Notes under the pieces: generated by a model
Seen by the model: the letters and a program-made list of their open reading frames with translations, nothing else
Databases searched by the model: none
What the model was told of the DNA's origin: nothing
Made by a program: the position numbers and the translations under genes
In this document: in pieces, positions 9,268-18,980 of the stretch
How positions within the stretch are numbered: the first letter of the stretch is position 1
How the letters are laid out: every line of letters begins with the position of its first letter
From: Pseudomonadota bacterium
GTDB taxonomy: Bacteria > Pseudomonadota > Gammaproteobacteria > Acidiferrobacterales > Acidiferrobacteraceae
DNA: 64,000 nucleotides
Assembly (NCBI GenBank): GCA_021794595.1
Contig: JAJYQN010000065.1
Location: 1-64,000 of the forward strand
Direction: 5' to 3'

Positions 9268-10301
9268 TGGCCCTGAAAGTCCTGATCCTAGGCGTCAACG
9301 GATTCATAGGTAATAGCCTCACCCAGACCATCCTCGAGAAAAAGGACTGGGAGGTTTACGGCATGGACATGAATAACGACAAGCTCGACGCCTGCCTCAG
9401 CAATAAGCGCTTTCATTTCGTAGAAGGCGATATCACCGTCAATCGCGAGTGGATCGAGTACCACATCAAGAAGTGCGATGTCGTGCTGCCGCTTGTCGCT
9501 ATCGCCACTCCCGCCACCTATGTGACGGACCCGCTGCGCGTCTTCGAACTCGACTTCGAGGCGAACCTCGACATCGTCCGGAAATGCGTCCGTTACAAGC
9601 GTCGCGTGCTTTTCCCGTCGACCTCGGAGGTCTACGGGATGAGCGCCGATACCCCTTTTAATGAAGAGACGAGCCATCTGGTTCTTGGCCCGATTCACAA
9701 ACAGCGCTGGATTTACTCCTGCTCGAAGCAGCTTCTCGATCGCGTCATCTATGCTTATGGCAAGGAAGGCCTGCGGTTTACCCTCTTCCGTCCCTTTAAC
9801 TGGATCGGGCCTAAGCTCGACAATATCTGGGAGCCCAAAGAAGGCAGCTCGCGCGTCCTGACCCAGTTTTTGGGGAACATTCTTCGCGGTAAGGACATCC
9901 AGCTCGTCGACGGGGGTAGCCAGAGGCGTAGTTTCACCTACATCGACGATGGCGTGGACGCGCTTCTACGGATTATCGAGAATCAAGACGGGTGTGCGGA
10001 CGGTCGGATCTTCAATATCGGTAACCCCCAGAACGATTGCTCGATAAAGGAGCTGGCCGACTCGCTCGTCACCCTGGTGCGCTCCTATCCGCGCTATGCC
10101 GAGCTCGCCGACAAGGTGAAGATCATCGCCGTGAACTCCAAAGAGTATTACGGTGAGGGTTACCAGGACATCCTGACGCGCGTTCCGTCCATAGAAAACG
10201 CCCGCCAGTTCTTGGGTTGGCAGCCTAAGACCGATCTCACGACGGCGTTGCGCAAGACCTTGGATTACCATCTCGGTCGCCCGTCCCAGGAGCTTCAGTA
10301 A
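9267..10301 (+). CDS. UDP-glucuronic acid oxidative decarboxylase (ArnA C-terminal half as separate gene)
   Basis: A 344-residue extended short-chain dehydrogenase. It shows GVNGFIGNS (NAD site), STSEVYG and the YSCSK Tyr-x3-Lys catalytic pair. [11 protein letters not shown] and the [10 protein letters not shown] substrate region match the ArnA dehydrogenase domain. It converts UDP-GlcA to UDP-4-keto-L-arabinose with NAD+. The start is ATG 9267, overlapping the preceding TAA by one base; the longer ORF-track start at 9171 runs inside the formyltransferase gene. UDP-GlcA is made by Ugd, encoded 4.5 kb downstream. Confidence 0.92.
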   Translation: MALKVLILGVNGFIGNSLTQTILEKKDWEVYGMDMNNDKLDACLSNKRFHFVEGDITVNREWIEYHIKKCDVVLPLVAIATPATYVTDPLRVFELDFEANLDIVRKCVRYKRRVLFPSTSEVYGMSADTPFNEETSHLVLGPIHKQRWIYSCSKQLLDRVIYAYGKEGLRFTLFRPFNWIGPKLDNIWEPKEGSSRVLTQFLGNILRGKDIQLVDGGSQRRSFTYIDDGVDALLRIIENQDGCADGRIFNIGNPQNDCSIKELADSLVTLVRSYPRYAELADKVKIIAVNSKEYYGEGYQDILTRVPSIENARQFLGWQPKTDLTTALRKTLDYHLGRPSQELQ

Positions 10302-10305
10302 CGGG

Positions 10306-11220
10306 ATGCCGGACATCGCCCTAGCCATTAAGGTCGATGTGGATACCGATCGGGGTACGCGCCTCGGCGTGCCCGCTTTGGGTAGCCTATTCGATGAATT
10401 CGGTATCAGGGCGAGTTTCTTTTTTTCACTGGGACCTGACAATACCGGGCGGGCCTTGAAGCGCGTCTTTCGCCCGGGGTTTCTCACCAAGGTGCGGCGT
10501 ACGAGCGTTGTCAGCACCTATGGCCTGCGGACATTGATGAACGGGGTGCTGTGGCCGGGTCCCCACATCGGCCACCGCCATGCCGATCTGATGCGGGCGA
10601 TCAAGGATGCTGGGCATGAGGTCGGCATTCACTGCTACGACCATGTCCGCTGGCAGGACGGCCTTGCGGCCATGCGCGTAGCCGAGGTGCGCCGGGAATT
10701 CGGTCGCGCGCGCTCGGAGTTTGAGCGCATCTTCGGGGTTCCGGCACGGGCCGCCGCCGCCGCCGGCTGGCAGGCGAACGCCGAGAGTCTTACCGTGTAT
10801 GACGAGTCCGCGCTCCACTACGCGAGCGATGCGCGTGGACATTCGCCGTTTTTCCCCTCCGTGGCTGGTGAACGATTTCGGACCCTGCAGATTCCGACGA
10901 CTCTCCCGACCCTAGACGAGTTATTAGGGCGCCCCGATTTTCCCGATGATCAATTGGCCGGCCATTACTTTTCGCTGCTGCAGCGCAACTCGATTAATGT
11001 CCTGACAATTCATGCCGAAATCGAGGGGATGGCCAAATATCTCTGGTTTCGCGAATTTCTGGCGCGTGCGGTCTCGATGCGGGTTCAGTTCGTAACGCTG
11101 GAGGCGGTAGCGACCGAGCTACTCGGGGCGCCCGCAGCCATCCCGGTGTGCGAGCTGGTGACGGGGGAGTGCGAGGGCCGCTCGGGCACCTTGGCAACCC
11201 AAGGCAACGTGGTAGCGTAA
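10306..11220 (+). CDS. arnD: 4-deoxy-4-formamido-L-arabinose-phosphoundecaprenol deformylase
   Basis: A 304-residue polysaccharide-deacetylase-fold protein. The N-terminal KVDVDTDRGTR segment holds the metal/catalytic Asp residues, and AGHEVGIHCYDHVRWQD carries the His ligands. ArnD removes the formyl group from undecaprenyl-phosphate-Ara4FN, making the transfer pathway irreversible, at the inner membrane. It is the last gene of the arnT-(flippase)-arnB-arnC-formyltransferase-decarboxylase-arnD operon, 4 bp after the preceding stop. No obvious terminator follows. Confidence 0.9.
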   Translation: MPDIALAIKVDVDTDRGTRLGVPALGSLFDEFGIRASFFFSLGPDNTGRALKRVFRPGFLTKVRRTSVVSTYGLRTLMNGVLWPGPHIGHRHADLMRAIKDAGHEVGIHCYDHVRWQDGLAAMRVAEVRREFGRARSEFERIFGVPARAAAAAGWQANAESLTVYDESALHYASDARGHSPFFPSVAGERFRTLQIPTTLPTLDELLGRPDFPDDQLAGHYFSLLQRNSINVLTIHAEIEGMAKYLWFREFLARAVSMRVQFVTLEAVATELLGAPAAIPVCELVTGECEGRSGTLATQGNVVA

Positions 11221-11320
11221 ACCACGCACTTCTTGGGAGGCATCCTGGATCTATAGGCCTGGTGTCCGCGAGAACCGGCCTCAAGGCCTCCGTCCCTAAG
11301 TCCGAGCCAGGGAGAGCAAC

Positions 11321-11386
11321 ATGACCGTAATGGTCCGAACCACGACAGACCTTACTGATACCTGCGCTGTCTTGCGCATCGCATGA
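11321..11386 (+). CDS. 21-residue leader ORF translationally coupled to hrpB (tentative)
   Basis: ATG at 11321 is preceded by AGGGAGAG with 4 bp spacing, a strong ribosome site. The ORF runs 21 codons to TGA at 11384-11386, which overlaps the hrpB ATG in an ATGA. The product is Thr/Val-rich with no known motif. hrpB itself has no separate good Shine-Dalgarno, so ribosomes finishing the leader could reinitiate at hrpB. Its existence as a translated peptide is inference from these signals. The spacer 11221-11320 otherwise shows nothing recognisable. Confidence 0.45.
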   Translation: MTVMVRTTTDLTDTCAVLRIA

Positions 11387-13857
11387 CCAAGGCCTCAAGC
11401 CAAGACATCGAGCTACCGGTTGCTGGCAGGCTTGACGACCTCAAGGCCGCGCTTTGCGAACACCCCCTGGTCCTTTTGTCGGCCGAAACCGGAAGCGGCA
11501 AGACAACCCTCGTGCCCCCGGCCTTGCTCGATGCGCCCTGGCTGCGCGGGCGCAAGATCGTCATGCTTGAGCCCCGGCGCTTGGCAGCAAGGCTCGCCTG
11601 CGAATGGATGGCTCATAGTCGCCAGGAGCGCTCGGGCGAAACGGTAGGCTACCGCACGGGGCAAGAGACCTGCGTCTCTTCCGCCACTCGCATCGAGATC
11701 ATGACCGAGGGAGTATTGACCCGCCGCCTGCAGCGGGATCCCGAGATGGCGGATGTCGGACTCATTATTTTCGACGAGGTCCATGAGCGGCATCTTGCCA
11801 CCGATTTGGGGCTCGCCTTGGTCCAAGACGTCCAGCGCGGTCTGCGCCCCGATCTCCGCGTCTTGTTGATGTCGGCCACCCTCGAACGAGACATGTTCGT
11901 GCGTCACTTCGGGGCGGTGCCCCTCATCGAGACGACCGGCCGCCACCACCCGGTCCAGATCGACTACTTGGCGCGTCCCCCTACGGGGCCCCTCGAGGAA
12001 CAGGTGCGTGCGGCCGCAGTCGAGTTGTTGCACAAGACGTCTGGGGATATCTTGGTATTTTTGCCGGGGCTTCGGGAGATCAGACGCTGCGAAGCGGCGC
12101 TCGCGCGCGATGCCCGGACCTTGGGGTGTCTTGTGCTTCGTCTCCATGGCGATATGACGGCCGGCGAACAGGATGCGGTCTTAAGCGAAATCACGACCCG
12201 CCGCGTGATTCTCGCGACCGCTGTCGCTCAGAGCAGCATTACTATCCCCACCGTCGATGGCGTGATCGACGCCGGTCTCATGCGGGTCGCGCGCTTTGAC
12301 AAGGGCAACGGTTTTACCCGTCTCGTCACCCTACCGGCCACCCAGGATGTGAGTGACCAGCGTGCGGGCCGAGCGGGGCGCGTTCGCCCGGGCCGCTGTC
12401 GGCGCCTCTGGACTGAGGACGATCACCGGGGGCGACCGCGCTTTGCGAGCCCCGAGATCGAGCATGCTGATCTCGGTCAGCTCGCCTTGGATCTCATCGC
12501 ATGGGGTACCCCCGATGGCACCGCACTCCCCTGGTTGACGCCACCGTCTGCCTCGGCGCTTCAGGAAAGCCAGCGGCTTTTGCGGACGCTCGATCTTGTG
12601 ACCGAAAAAAATGAATTGACGGCCGCGGGTCGATCGGCCGCCGCCTGGGGTATGGCGCCGCGGCTATCGGCGATGATTGCCAGGGCGCAGCCGGCACATA
12701 AGCCGCTCGCCTGCGCGGTGGCGGCGGTGCTGGGTGAGCGGGATCCGGTGCGTGACTTCGACGACTCAAGCCTTGAGACGCGTTTGAAATGGCTGCGCGA
12801 ACACCGCCACTCGGTGCCGGCAAGGACCCTCGCAAAGCTCGTACGCCGCTGCCGCGTGCCGCCGTGGCGCGGCGAATACGAGGCCGATGCGGATGTTTTA
12901 GCCGCGCTTTTGCTGTTCCCCTATCGGGATCGTATCGCCTTACGGATTGAATCCCAGGATCGCACCTTCAAGCTGGCCTCGGGACAGCGGGCGCAGGTCT
13001 CGCTCCGCGACCCTTTAGGGCGTGCCGAGGCGCTGCTTGCGCTTACGGTCGAGGAGACGGCAGACGGCATATGGATCCGTGTGGCGCTCCCCATCTCACC
13101 ACGCCTGTGGGCCCAGGCGGTCACGAGCTATGGCGAGGAACGCGTGCTTGTGAGCTGGGACGAACGCAGTCATACCTTGAGCGCTCGCAAGGAGCGGTTC
13201 CTGGGCGCTCTCGTCTTGCAAAGCGTGCCGGTCCCTGCGCCTTCGGGGATAAGGCTTCAGGGTCCCTTGAGCGAAGCGGTCCGCCGGTTTGGGTTGAGCG
13301 CCATTCCTTGGACGGACGGGGCGCATGCCTTGAGGGCGCGTTTAGCCAGCGTGCGTTGCTGGCAAGCCGATGAGCCATGGCCCGATGTCGGGGATGCGGC
13401 ACTCGTCGCCACCGTCGAGCAGTGGTTGGTGCCGGCACTTCAGGCCTTGCCTGCCGGGGCGTCTATCGCGGCTTTAGACGTGGCCTATGGCTTGCGCTAT
13501 GGGCTCCTGTCGGCGGCGCAACGAACGGCTCTCGAGCGGCTGGCGCCCGCGGGTTTGCGCTTGCGGTCGGGGCGTATCCGCCCCTTGCGCTATCAGGACG
13601 CAGCACCTCCCGTTCTGATAGCTCCGGTGCAAGAGTTTTACGGGATGGAGAACGTTCCCGCTATCGCCGACGGTCGGGTGACCCCGACCGTGGAATTGTT
13701 GTCTCCGGCTGGACGCCCTTTACAGGTAACCTCCGACCTCCGCGGTTTCTGGCGTACGATTTATCCCGAACTCAGGCGCAGCCTCGCCGCTCGTTACCCT
13801 CGTCACGACTGGCCCCTTGACCCGCTTTCGCCTCCTCCGCCGCGTCGAAAGACTTAG
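11383..13857 (+). CDS. hrpB: ATP-dependent helicase HrpB
   Basis: An 824-residue DEAH/RHA-type helicase, the normal HrpB size. Motifs in order: AETGSGKTT (Walker A, about residue 35), EPRRLAAR (Ia), DEVHERHL (II, about 130), LMSATL (III), and [18 protein letters not shown] (VI, about 330). The C-terminal HrpB-specific domain ends in Arg-rich WPLDPLSP. HrpB is a cytosolic putative RNA helicase without a clearly known physiological substrate. The start overlaps the stop of a 21-codon leader ORF. The 3' end overlaps convergent bioB by 86 bp. Confidence 0.95.
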   Translation: MTKASSQDIELPVAGRLDDLKAALCEHPLVLLSAETGSGKTTLVPPALLDAPWLRGRKIVMLEPRRLAARLACEWMAHSRQERSGETVGYRTGQETCVSSATRIEIMTEGVLTRRLQRDPEMADVGLIIFDEVHERHLATDLGLALVQDVQRGLRPDLRVLLMSATLERDMFVRHFGAVPLIETTGRHHPVQIDYLARPPTGPLEEQVRAAAVELLHKTSGDILVFLPGLREIRRCEAALARDARTLGCLVLRLHGDMTAGEQDAVLSEITTRRVILATAVAQSSITIPTVDGVIDAGLMRVARFDKGNGFTRLVTLPATQDVSDQRAGRAGRVRPGRCRRLWTEDDHRGRPRFASPEIEHADLGQLALDLIAWGTPDGTALPWLTPPSASALQESQRLLRTLDLVTEKNELTAAGRSAAAWGMAPRLSAMIARAQPAHKPLACAVAAVLGERDPVRDFDDSSLETRLKWLREHRHSVPARTLAKLVRRCRVPPWRGEYEADADVLAALLLFPYRDRIALRIESQDRTFKLASGQRAQVSLRDPLGRAEALLALTVEETADGIWIRVALPISPRLWAQAVTSYGEERVLVSWDERSHTLSARKERFLGALVLQSVPVPAPSGIRLQGPLSEAVRRFGLSAIPWTDGAHALRARLASVRCWQADEPWPDVGDAALVATVEQWLVPALQALPAGASIAALDVAYGLRYGLLSAAQRTALERLAPAGLRLRSGRIRPLRYQDAAPPVLIAPVQEFYGMENVPAIADGRVTPTVELLSPAGRPLQVTSDLRGFWRTIYPELRRSLAARYPRHDWPLDPLSPPPPRRKT

Positions 13858-14782
13858 CGGCTTGTAACCCGAGGGCGGTAAATAGCGCGCGATCGGTCGC
13901 CAGGGCGGGATTGGGGGTCGTGAGCAGCGTGTCGCCGGCAAAGACGGAGTTTGCCCCGGCAAAGAAACAGAGCGCCTGCAGTTCGTCGCTCATGCCCTGG
14001 CGGCCCGCCGATAAGCGCACACGGCTTTTCGGAAGACACATGCGGGCGACGGCAATGGTGCGGACGAACTCCAGGGGCTCGAGGCTGGGGGCGTCCGCAA
14101 GCGGTGTTCCGGGTACGCGCACCAAAAGATTTATGGGTACGCTTTCGGGGGGCGGATCTAAAGACGCCAACTGGGCAATAAGCCCGGCGCGGTCGCTACG
14201 TGACTCACCCATCCCGACGATTCCGCCGCAGCAGACCTTGAGTCCCGCCTTGCGTACCCGTCCGAGCGTCGTGAGGCGGTCGTCGTAGTCCCGTGTCCGG
14301 ATGATGTCTCCGTAGAACTCGGGACTCGTATCCAGGTTGTGGTTGTAGTAGTCGAGCCCCGCTTCTGCGAGCTTTTCCGCCTGGCCGTCTTGCAGTAGGC
14401 CGAGCGTCGCGCACGTTTCGAGTCCGAGGTCGCGTATGGCCGTGATCATTTCGGTCACACGCGCCAAATCGCGCTCTTTCGGGCCGCGCCAAGCGGCCCC
14501 CATGCAGAAACGGTCCGCGCCATTGGCCTTGGCGCGTTTGGCCGCCGCCACCACCTCGTCGACGCTCAAAAGCGCGTCATCGGTGACTCCGGTGTGGTAG
14601 CGGCGCGATTGCGGACAGTAGCCGCAGTCTTCCGGACAGCCGCCGGTCTTGATCGACAGCAGGGTACTGATCTGGATATCGGTGGGATCGAAGTGCTGGC
14701 GATGAACGCTATGCGCCTCCCACAAAAGCTCGAAAAACGGCCGCTCGAAGAGCGCTTCGACGGTCTCTACGGTATGGGTCAT
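13772..14782 (-). CDS. bioB: biotin synthase
   Basis: A 336-residue radical SAM enzyme. The [4Fe-4S] motif CPEDCGYC (C49, C53, C56) is intact, along with YNHNLDT and later Cys/Arg residues of the [2Fe-2S] site (RVRLSAGR). It inserts sulfur into dethiobiotin, the last step of biotin synthesis. I use ATG 14782, preceded by AGGAGG, instead of the upstream start at 14827. The last codons lie inside the hrpB coding region on the other strand (86 bp overlap). It follows ugd closely, so both may share a transcript. No other bio genes are in the window. Confidence 0.95.
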   Translation of the reverse strand: MTHTVETVEALFERPFFELLWEAHSVHRQHFDPTDIQISTLLSIKTGGCPEDCGYCPQSRRYHTGVTDDALLSVDEVVAAAKRAKANGADRFCMGAAWRGPKERDLARVTEMITAIRDLGLETCATLGLLQDGQAEKLAEAGLDYYNHNLDTSPEFYGDIIRTRDYDDRLTTLGRVRKAGLKVCCGGIVGMGESRSDRAGLIAQLASLDPPPESVPINLLVRVPGTPLADAPSLEPLEFVRTIAVARMCLPKSRVRLSAGRQGMSDELQALCFFAGANSVFAGDTLLTTPNPALATDRALFTALGLQAAKSFDAAEEAKAGQGASRDEGNERRGCA

Positions 14783-14801
14783 GGATCCTCCTGCCCCGAC
14801 G

Positions 14802-16190
14802 CTACGACGACCGACGTCCCTTGTCAACTTTCATGTCACTGCTTTTTTGACGAATATTGGAGCGCCCGATCGCGGTATAGCGAAACCCGAATTCGGTGAG
14901 CCGCCCCGGATCGTATTGATTGCGTCCGTCGAAGATCCGCGGGGCCTTGAGCAGGTCTTTCATGCGCTCGAAGTCGGGATGGCGAAAGAGCTTCCATTCG
15001 GTCACAAGGACGAGGGCGTCAGCGCCCGTCAGGGCCTCGTACGGATCCGATGCGAGCCGTAGCCGGCCTTCGTCGAGCCAATTTTTTGGCAGTTCATGCG
15101 GGACTGCCGTGGTCGCCACGGGGTCGTAGGCGCTCACCGTTGCGCCGGCGGCCAAAAGGGCCTCCAGCAAAACGACAGACGAGGCCTCGCGCATATCGTC
15201 GGTTCCCGGCTTGAAGGCAAGTCCCCATAAGGCAAAGTGCCGGCCTTTGAGATCGGCTCCGTACTCGCGCTGAATGTGGGTGAACAGCACCTGCTTTTGT
15301 TGCTCGTTGCGGGCCTCCACGGCCTTTAGCACCGTGGGTTCGAGACCGGATTCGTCGGCCATGCGTATCAGGGCCTTGACGTCCTTAGGGAAGCAGGACC
15401 CGCCGTATCCGCAGCCCGGATAGATAAAGGAATACCCGATCCGGCTGTCCGATCCGATCCCCTTGCGGACGCTCTCGACGTCGACATCAAGCCGTTCGCA
15501 CAGATTCGCAATTTCGTTGATGAAGGAGATTTTCGTAGCCAGCATCGCGTTGGCCGCATATTTCGTCATCTCGGCGGCCCTGATGTCCATGAACAAGAGG
15601 CGCTCGTGGTTGCGCATGAAGGTGCCATAGAGATCGCGCATGATGTCTCGCGCGGTGTCCGACTCGCAACCGACAACCACGCGATCGGGACGCATGAAAT
15701 CCCCGATGGCATCGCCCTCTTTTAGGAACTCCGGGTTGCTGACCACGTCGAACGGGATGAGTTTACCGCGCTTCGACAATTCCTCCGCGATGGCCTCCTT
15801 TACGCGCTCGGCCGTTCCCACCGGCACGGTCGACTTATCGATTACGACCGCGTAGTGCCCGAGATGCCGCCCGATTTCGCGCGCGACCGCCAAAACATGG
15901 GAGAGGTCGGCCGACCCGTCTTCGTTGGGCGGGGTCCCGACCGCGATAAAGTAGATCTCGCTCTGGGCAAGCGCCTCGGCGAGCGACGTTGTGAAGTTCA
16001 AGCGGCCCGCTGCCGCGTTGCTTGCCACCATCGTGTCGAGGCCAGGCTCGTAAATCGGAAGGATGCCTTGCTTTAGGCCCGCGATCTTGCCGCTGTCGAT
16101 GTCGACGCATGTGACATCGTTGCCCATTTCTGCAAAACAAGTCCCGGTCACCAGACCTACGTACCCCGTGCCTATCACGGTCAATCGCAT
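14802..16190 (-). CDS. ugd: UDP-glucose 6-dehydrogenase
   Basis: About 462 residues. The NAD-binding [17 protein letters not shown] is at the N-terminus, KSTVPVGT is in the middle, and the catalytic Cys sits in [14 protein letters not shown] (about residue 260). It oxidises UDP-glucose twice to UDP-glucuronate, the entry substrate for the arn pathway upstream in this window. ATG 16190, with GAGG 6 bp upstream, is chosen over 16202. The stop is 19 bp before bioB. Confidence 0.95.
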   Translation of the reverse strand: MRLTVIGTGYVGLVTGTCFAEMGNDVTCVDIDSGKIAGLKQGILPIYEPGLDTMVASNAAAGRLNFTTSLAEALAQSEIYFIAVGTPPNEDGSADLSHVLAVAREIGRHLGHYAVVIDKSTVPVGTAERVKEAIAEELSKRGKLIPFDVVSNPEFLKEGDAIGDFMRPDRVVVGCESDTARDIMRDLYGTFMRNHERLLFMDIRAAEMTKYAANAMLATKISFINEIANLCERLDVDVESVRKGIGSDSRIGYSFIYPGCGYGGSCFPKDVKALIRMADESGLEPTVLKAVEARNEQQKQVLFTHIQREYGADLKGRHFALWGLAFKPGTDDMREASSVVLLEALLAAGATVSAYDPVATTAVPHELPKNWLDEGRLRLASDPYEALTGADALVLVTEWKLFRHPDFERMKDLLKAPRIFDGRNQYDPGRLTEFGFRYTAIGRSNIRQKSSDMKVDKGRRSS

Positions 16191-16266
16191 TGCGTGCCTC
16201 ACCTAGCAAGTCGGCAGATCTTGCCGCGTGTGCATCATAGCGCACGTCGCCCGACCGCTCTAGTTG

Positions 16267-16677
16267 CTAGACAGACGGGGTCGTGTCGCGCCCTCCGTCG
16301 CGCCCTCCATAGACCCGTTCATGCCGGGTTTGGCAGGGCGTGCAGCGCTCGGCCGTGGGGTAGGCATCGAGTCTGGCGTACGGGATTTCGCCGCCGCACT
16401 CCGAGCAATATCCGTAGGATCGTTCTTTAAAGCGCCCAAAGGCGCGTTCTATGGCCCGCGCCTCGCGAAGTTCGTTTTCCATCTCCGCTAAGTTGAGGTC
16501 GGCAAGCTGCAAGGCTATCGATTCATCGCCCGGGTCGCCCACTTCGCCGCCCATTCTTTGCATATTGTCCCGGCTTGCGTCGGCAGTTCCCGCTCTGATC
16601 ATCTGCAGAAGCTCGGAGTGCCGTACCCTAAGCCTTTCCCAAATCGTGGCGCGCTGCTCTTCTGTCATCTCTCCCAT
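16267..16677 (-). CDS. DksA/TraR-family zinc-finger protein
   Basis: 136 residues. A coiled-coil-prone N-terminal helix pair is followed by a C4 zinc finger CSECGGEIPYARL...CTPCQ (about residues 93-118). The coiled-coil tip residues expected of true DksA are not clear, so it may be a DksA-like paralogue. Such proteins bind the RNA polymerase secondary channel and modulate initiation with or without ppGpp. ATG 16677 has GGAG 8 bp upstream. Confidence 0.85.
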   Translation of the reverse strand: MGEMTEEQRATIWERLRVRHSELLQMIRAGTADASRDNMQRMGGEVGDPGDESIALQLADLNLAEMENELREARAIERAFGRFKERSYGYCSECGGEIPYARLDAYPTAERCTPCQTRHERVYGGRDGGRDTTPSV

Positions 16678-17411
16678 TACGAGTCTCCGCTATCGAATGA
16701 CCTTAAGGGTCTCTTGGCTTACCGCAGACTCTTAAGACGGGTGGCTCCCGATCCTTGTCTTAGTGGTGCGAGCCGAGACAAGGACCCCAGTTTCCCCACC
16801 CATACTGGCAAAAAACACCGCCGATTGCTCCGAACTCTGGTCCCTAGCGCTCCCCAACGCGCCGTGCGCTCAGGCCTTGCCGTCATCCACCGGAAAACAG
16901 CGTGCCCGACGTTGAATCGGGCGCCTAGAAGCGGCCGTGGCGCGCAAAAAAAGCCGGCAGCAGCAGGTCAAAAGACCCGATGCCCGGAAGACGCGCCTCT
17001 AAAAGGGTGCGGTTGGCCGCGAGTCTCAGCTTGTCTTGGTGCGCCCAAACGAAAACCAAGCACGCACCGGGACAAGATGATGTCGAAGCGCCTGAAATCG
17101 AAAAACTTGGTCCACTTTCGGCATTAAGCCGATTGACGGCACGGAGAGGTGTCGCGTCGACGCCGGCACAAGCTGCATAAGATGGTGTATTTGCGATTTC
17201 GCTATTGTGAAAGCCATTTTCGGAACGGCGAGGATGCCGAGATTGGGGTGATAGAGCGCGTCCTTGGCATGGTTCGGATGTTTTGTACAGAGATTTATGC
17301 GAAGAAGTGGCATGAATTGTTTGCAAATGTAGATATCGCTGTTACAGTTAGGCTGACGGCGATGTAATCTCGTAAGTTTGTATCAACGCATCGCCAGTTA
17401 GGAGGAGGAGA
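16678..17411. other. long spacer with three stable inverted repeats; no convincing protein gene
   Basis: The spacer between dksA-like and the H1-like gene is nearly 900 bp in total. The short overlapping ORFs here have no ribosome sites or recognisable motifs. Three hairpins stand out: 16702-16736 (11-bp stem, one G-T), 16752-16784 (perfect 9-bp stem TCCTTGTCT/AGACAAGGA) and 17030-17076 (14-bp stem). The pairing with G-U wobbles holds for a plus-strand transcript. From about 17180 the sequence becomes AT-richer, consistent with a promoter zone for the H1-like gene. A structured RNA is possible. Confidence 0.4.
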
Positions 17412-17477
17412 GTGAGGGTTTTCGGGATGGCCCGAACCAAAGAGTGTGATCGGGTGACAAGCTCGGTCATGGAATAG
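17412..17477 (+). CDS. possible 21-residue leader peptide ahead of the H1-like gene
   Basis: GTG at 17412 follows a very strong purine tract (GGAGGAGGAGA). The frame is open for 21 codons to TAG at 17475. Two small hairpins lie between it and the H1-like gene (CCCTGACTCAGGG and GAGTTG/CAACTC), as might be found in a regulated leader. The peptide has no recognised motif. The call rests only on the ribosome-binding sequence. Confidence 0.3.
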   Translation: MRVFGMARTKECDRVTSSVME

Positions 17478-17568
17478 CCGGAAGTGGCTCCTTGCCTCGA
17501 CGCCCTGACTCAGGGAGGCGGAGAGTTGGCGGGGTGCAACTCTTAAACATGATTGAAGGAGTGAGTGT

Positions 17569-17823
17569 ATGGCAATAAAGAAGAAGGCATCGGCGTCTAA
17601 GAAGGCGGCCCGTAAGGCGGCGCCTGCCAAGGCGGTGACCAAGAAGGCCGGACCCAAGAGGGCCGTAGTGAAGAAAAAGACGCAAGCCAAGAAGGCCGCG
17701 GTCAAGAAGGCACCAGCGAAAAAGGCTGTTGCCAAATCGCGCGTCAAGGCGGCCGTGAAGAAGGGTGCGTCGAAGGCCAAGTCCACCGCGACTAAAAAGA
17801 AGTCGCGCGCAAAAAAGAAGTAA
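17569..17823 (+). CDS. histone H1-like Lys/Ala-rich DNA-binding protein
   Basis: 84 residues, almost entirely Lys, Ala, Arg and Val, with repeated AKKA-type pentads like eukaryotic H1 tails and the C-termini of AlgP/HC1-type bacterial proteins. There is no globular domain. It is strongly basic and probably disordered, and would bind DNA or RNA non-specifically as a nucleoid or ribosome-associated protein (inference). A good ribosome site (GAAGGAG) precedes ATG 17569. It is monocistronic, with a long leader region and a strong terminator, consistent with high expression. Confidence 0.85.
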   Translation: MAIKKKASASKKAARKAAPAKAVTKKAGPKRAVVKKKTQAKKAAVKKAPAKKAVAKSRVKAAVKKGASKAKSTATKKKSRAKKK

Positions 17824-17835
17824 GCCGCAAAGATC

Positions 17836-17874
17836 ATAAGGGTTCGCGCCTTTATGGCGCGACCCCTTATTTTT
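17836..17874 (+). terminator. strong terminator, probably bidirectional
   Basis: ATAAGGGTTCGCGCC pairs with GGCGCGACCCCTTAT (15 positions, one mismatch) around a TTTAT loop, followed by T residues. It lies between the convergent H1-like gene and the 17881-18327 gene. A-rich sequence on the far side could let it serve both strands. Confidence 0.88.
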
Positions 17875-17880
17875 CCCGCT

Positions 17881-18327
17881 TTATTCCCCCGCCTCTTCGC
17901 TGTCGCTTAAGGCCTCTTTATTGATGGACTGAAGGGCCTCGGCCCATAGGTTTTCCTGCCCTTGCAGCTCGGTCATCACGATCGTATGAAGGGCGATTAG
18001 TCGCCCCGTCAGGGCATCGAGATCAGCCCCGCCCGTCAGATCTTGGGCGGTGCGTTCGGCGAGCAAGAGCGTATCGCGCATGCTGAGGCAGGATCCGAGC
18101 AGGTTTTTCAATCGCTCCCGCTTGTGCGGAATCCAATCGCGGTCCGCGCCGAGCGATCTCAGGCGTTCGCCGAGATCGAGTATGCGTTTACGCAGCTTGC
18201 CCGTGGCGCCGAGTTTATCGCTCTTTATGTCCCCCCAGACCGCAATCTCCATCAAAGCCAGCCAATGCCCCTTCAGCTGAGCGAGCAATTCCGGGTCTGG
18301 CCCTACCGGGCTTGTCGACTGGTTCAT
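17881..18327 (-). CDS. hypothetical helical protein downstream of murU
   Basis: 148 residues, predicted mainly alpha-helical, with no signal peptide, membrane helix or metal motif. I do not recognise the family. ATG 18327 overlaps the murU stop in an ATGA, so it is the third gene of an amgK-murU transcript and translationally coupled. A cytosolic accessory role in cell-wall recycling would be inference. The longer ORF-track start at 18381 lies inside murU and is unlikely. Confidence 0.75.
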   Translation of the reverse strand: MNQSTSPVGPDPELLAQLKGHWLALMEIAVWGDIKSDKLGATGKLRKRILDLGERLRSLGADRDWIPHKRERLKNLLGSCLSMRDTLLLAERTAQDLTGGADLDALTGRLIALHTIVMTELQGQENLWAEALQSINKEALSDSEEAGE

Positions 18328-18980
18328 GGTGTTCCTTCGTTGAGGGCCAGGAGGCGTTCCGGGGTACCGACATCGGTCCAAAGCCCCCGATAGTGCTCCC
18401 CCGCCACCAGGCCTTGGGCTATGGCTCTGCGCAGAAGCGGGGCGAGCGGAAAGCGTTCTTCCGAGCTTGATCCGAAGAGTGTCGCTCGGTAAACGCCGAC
18501 TCCAGCGAAGGTGAGACGCGGGGGGCGATCAACGACCTGTCCGTTCTCCAGCCCAAAATCCCCAGCTTCATGATGTTCCGGGTTATCGACCAACACCAGA
18601 TGCGCGAGCCCCGGAGGGGCGCTAGGGAGCTTGGCGAAAGGGTAGTCGGTATAAATATCGCCGTTGACGACCACGAAGGCGTCGCTTGTCAATAATGGTA
18701 GCGCTCGGCGTATGCCTCCTCCGGTTTCAAGTCCCGTCGGCCCCTCATCGGAGTAGCGAATACGGGCGCCCAGGGCGTGCCCGGACCCGAGGTAAGACTG
18801 CAATTTGTGCCCCAGGTGCGCGACATTGATGACGATCTCGTCAAGGCCGGCCGCCACGAGTTGGGTGACTAGACGCTCGATAAGCGGCACGCCGCGTACA
18901 CTTAACAGCGGTTTTGGGATGGTGTCGGTCAGAGGTCGCATGCGTTCGCCGCGGCCGGCCGCGAGTATCATGGCGATCAT
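18324..18980 (-). CDS. murU: N-acetylmuramate alpha-1-phosphate uridylyltransferase
   Basis: 218 residues. The nucleotidyltransferase signature ILAAGRGERMRPLT is followed by PKPLL and the metal-binding NGDIYTD (about residue 108). MurU makes UDP-MurNAc from MurNAc-1-phosphate in the peptidoglycan recycling route that bypasses de novo MurA/MurB synthesis and fosfomycin. The ATGA overlap with amgK upstream is the classic pairing and supports MurU over other glucose-1-phosphate-type nucleotidyltransferases. Confidence 0.9.
   Translation of the reverse strand: MIAMILAAGRGERMRPLTDTIPKPLLSVRGVPLIERLVTQLVAAGLDEIVINVAHLGHKLQSYLGSGHALGARIRYSDEGPTGLETGGGIRRALPLLTSDAFVVVNGDIYTDYPFAKLPSAPPGLAHLVLVDNPEHHEAGDFGLENGQVVDRPPRLTFAGVGVYRATLFGSSSEERFPLAPLLRRAIAQGLVAGEHYRGLWTDVGTPERLLALNEGTP

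Noticed and set aside
16925-17326. 133-residue minus-strand ORF and several overlapping ORFs in the 16.7-17.5 kb spacer
   Set aside because: No ribosome sites, no motifs, and stems with G-U pairs point to RNA structure rather than protein.
17295-17837. 180-residue Ala/Phe-rich hydrophobic ORF opposite the H1-like gene
   Set aside because: Arises from the complement of Lys/Ala codon repeats; false membrane protein.
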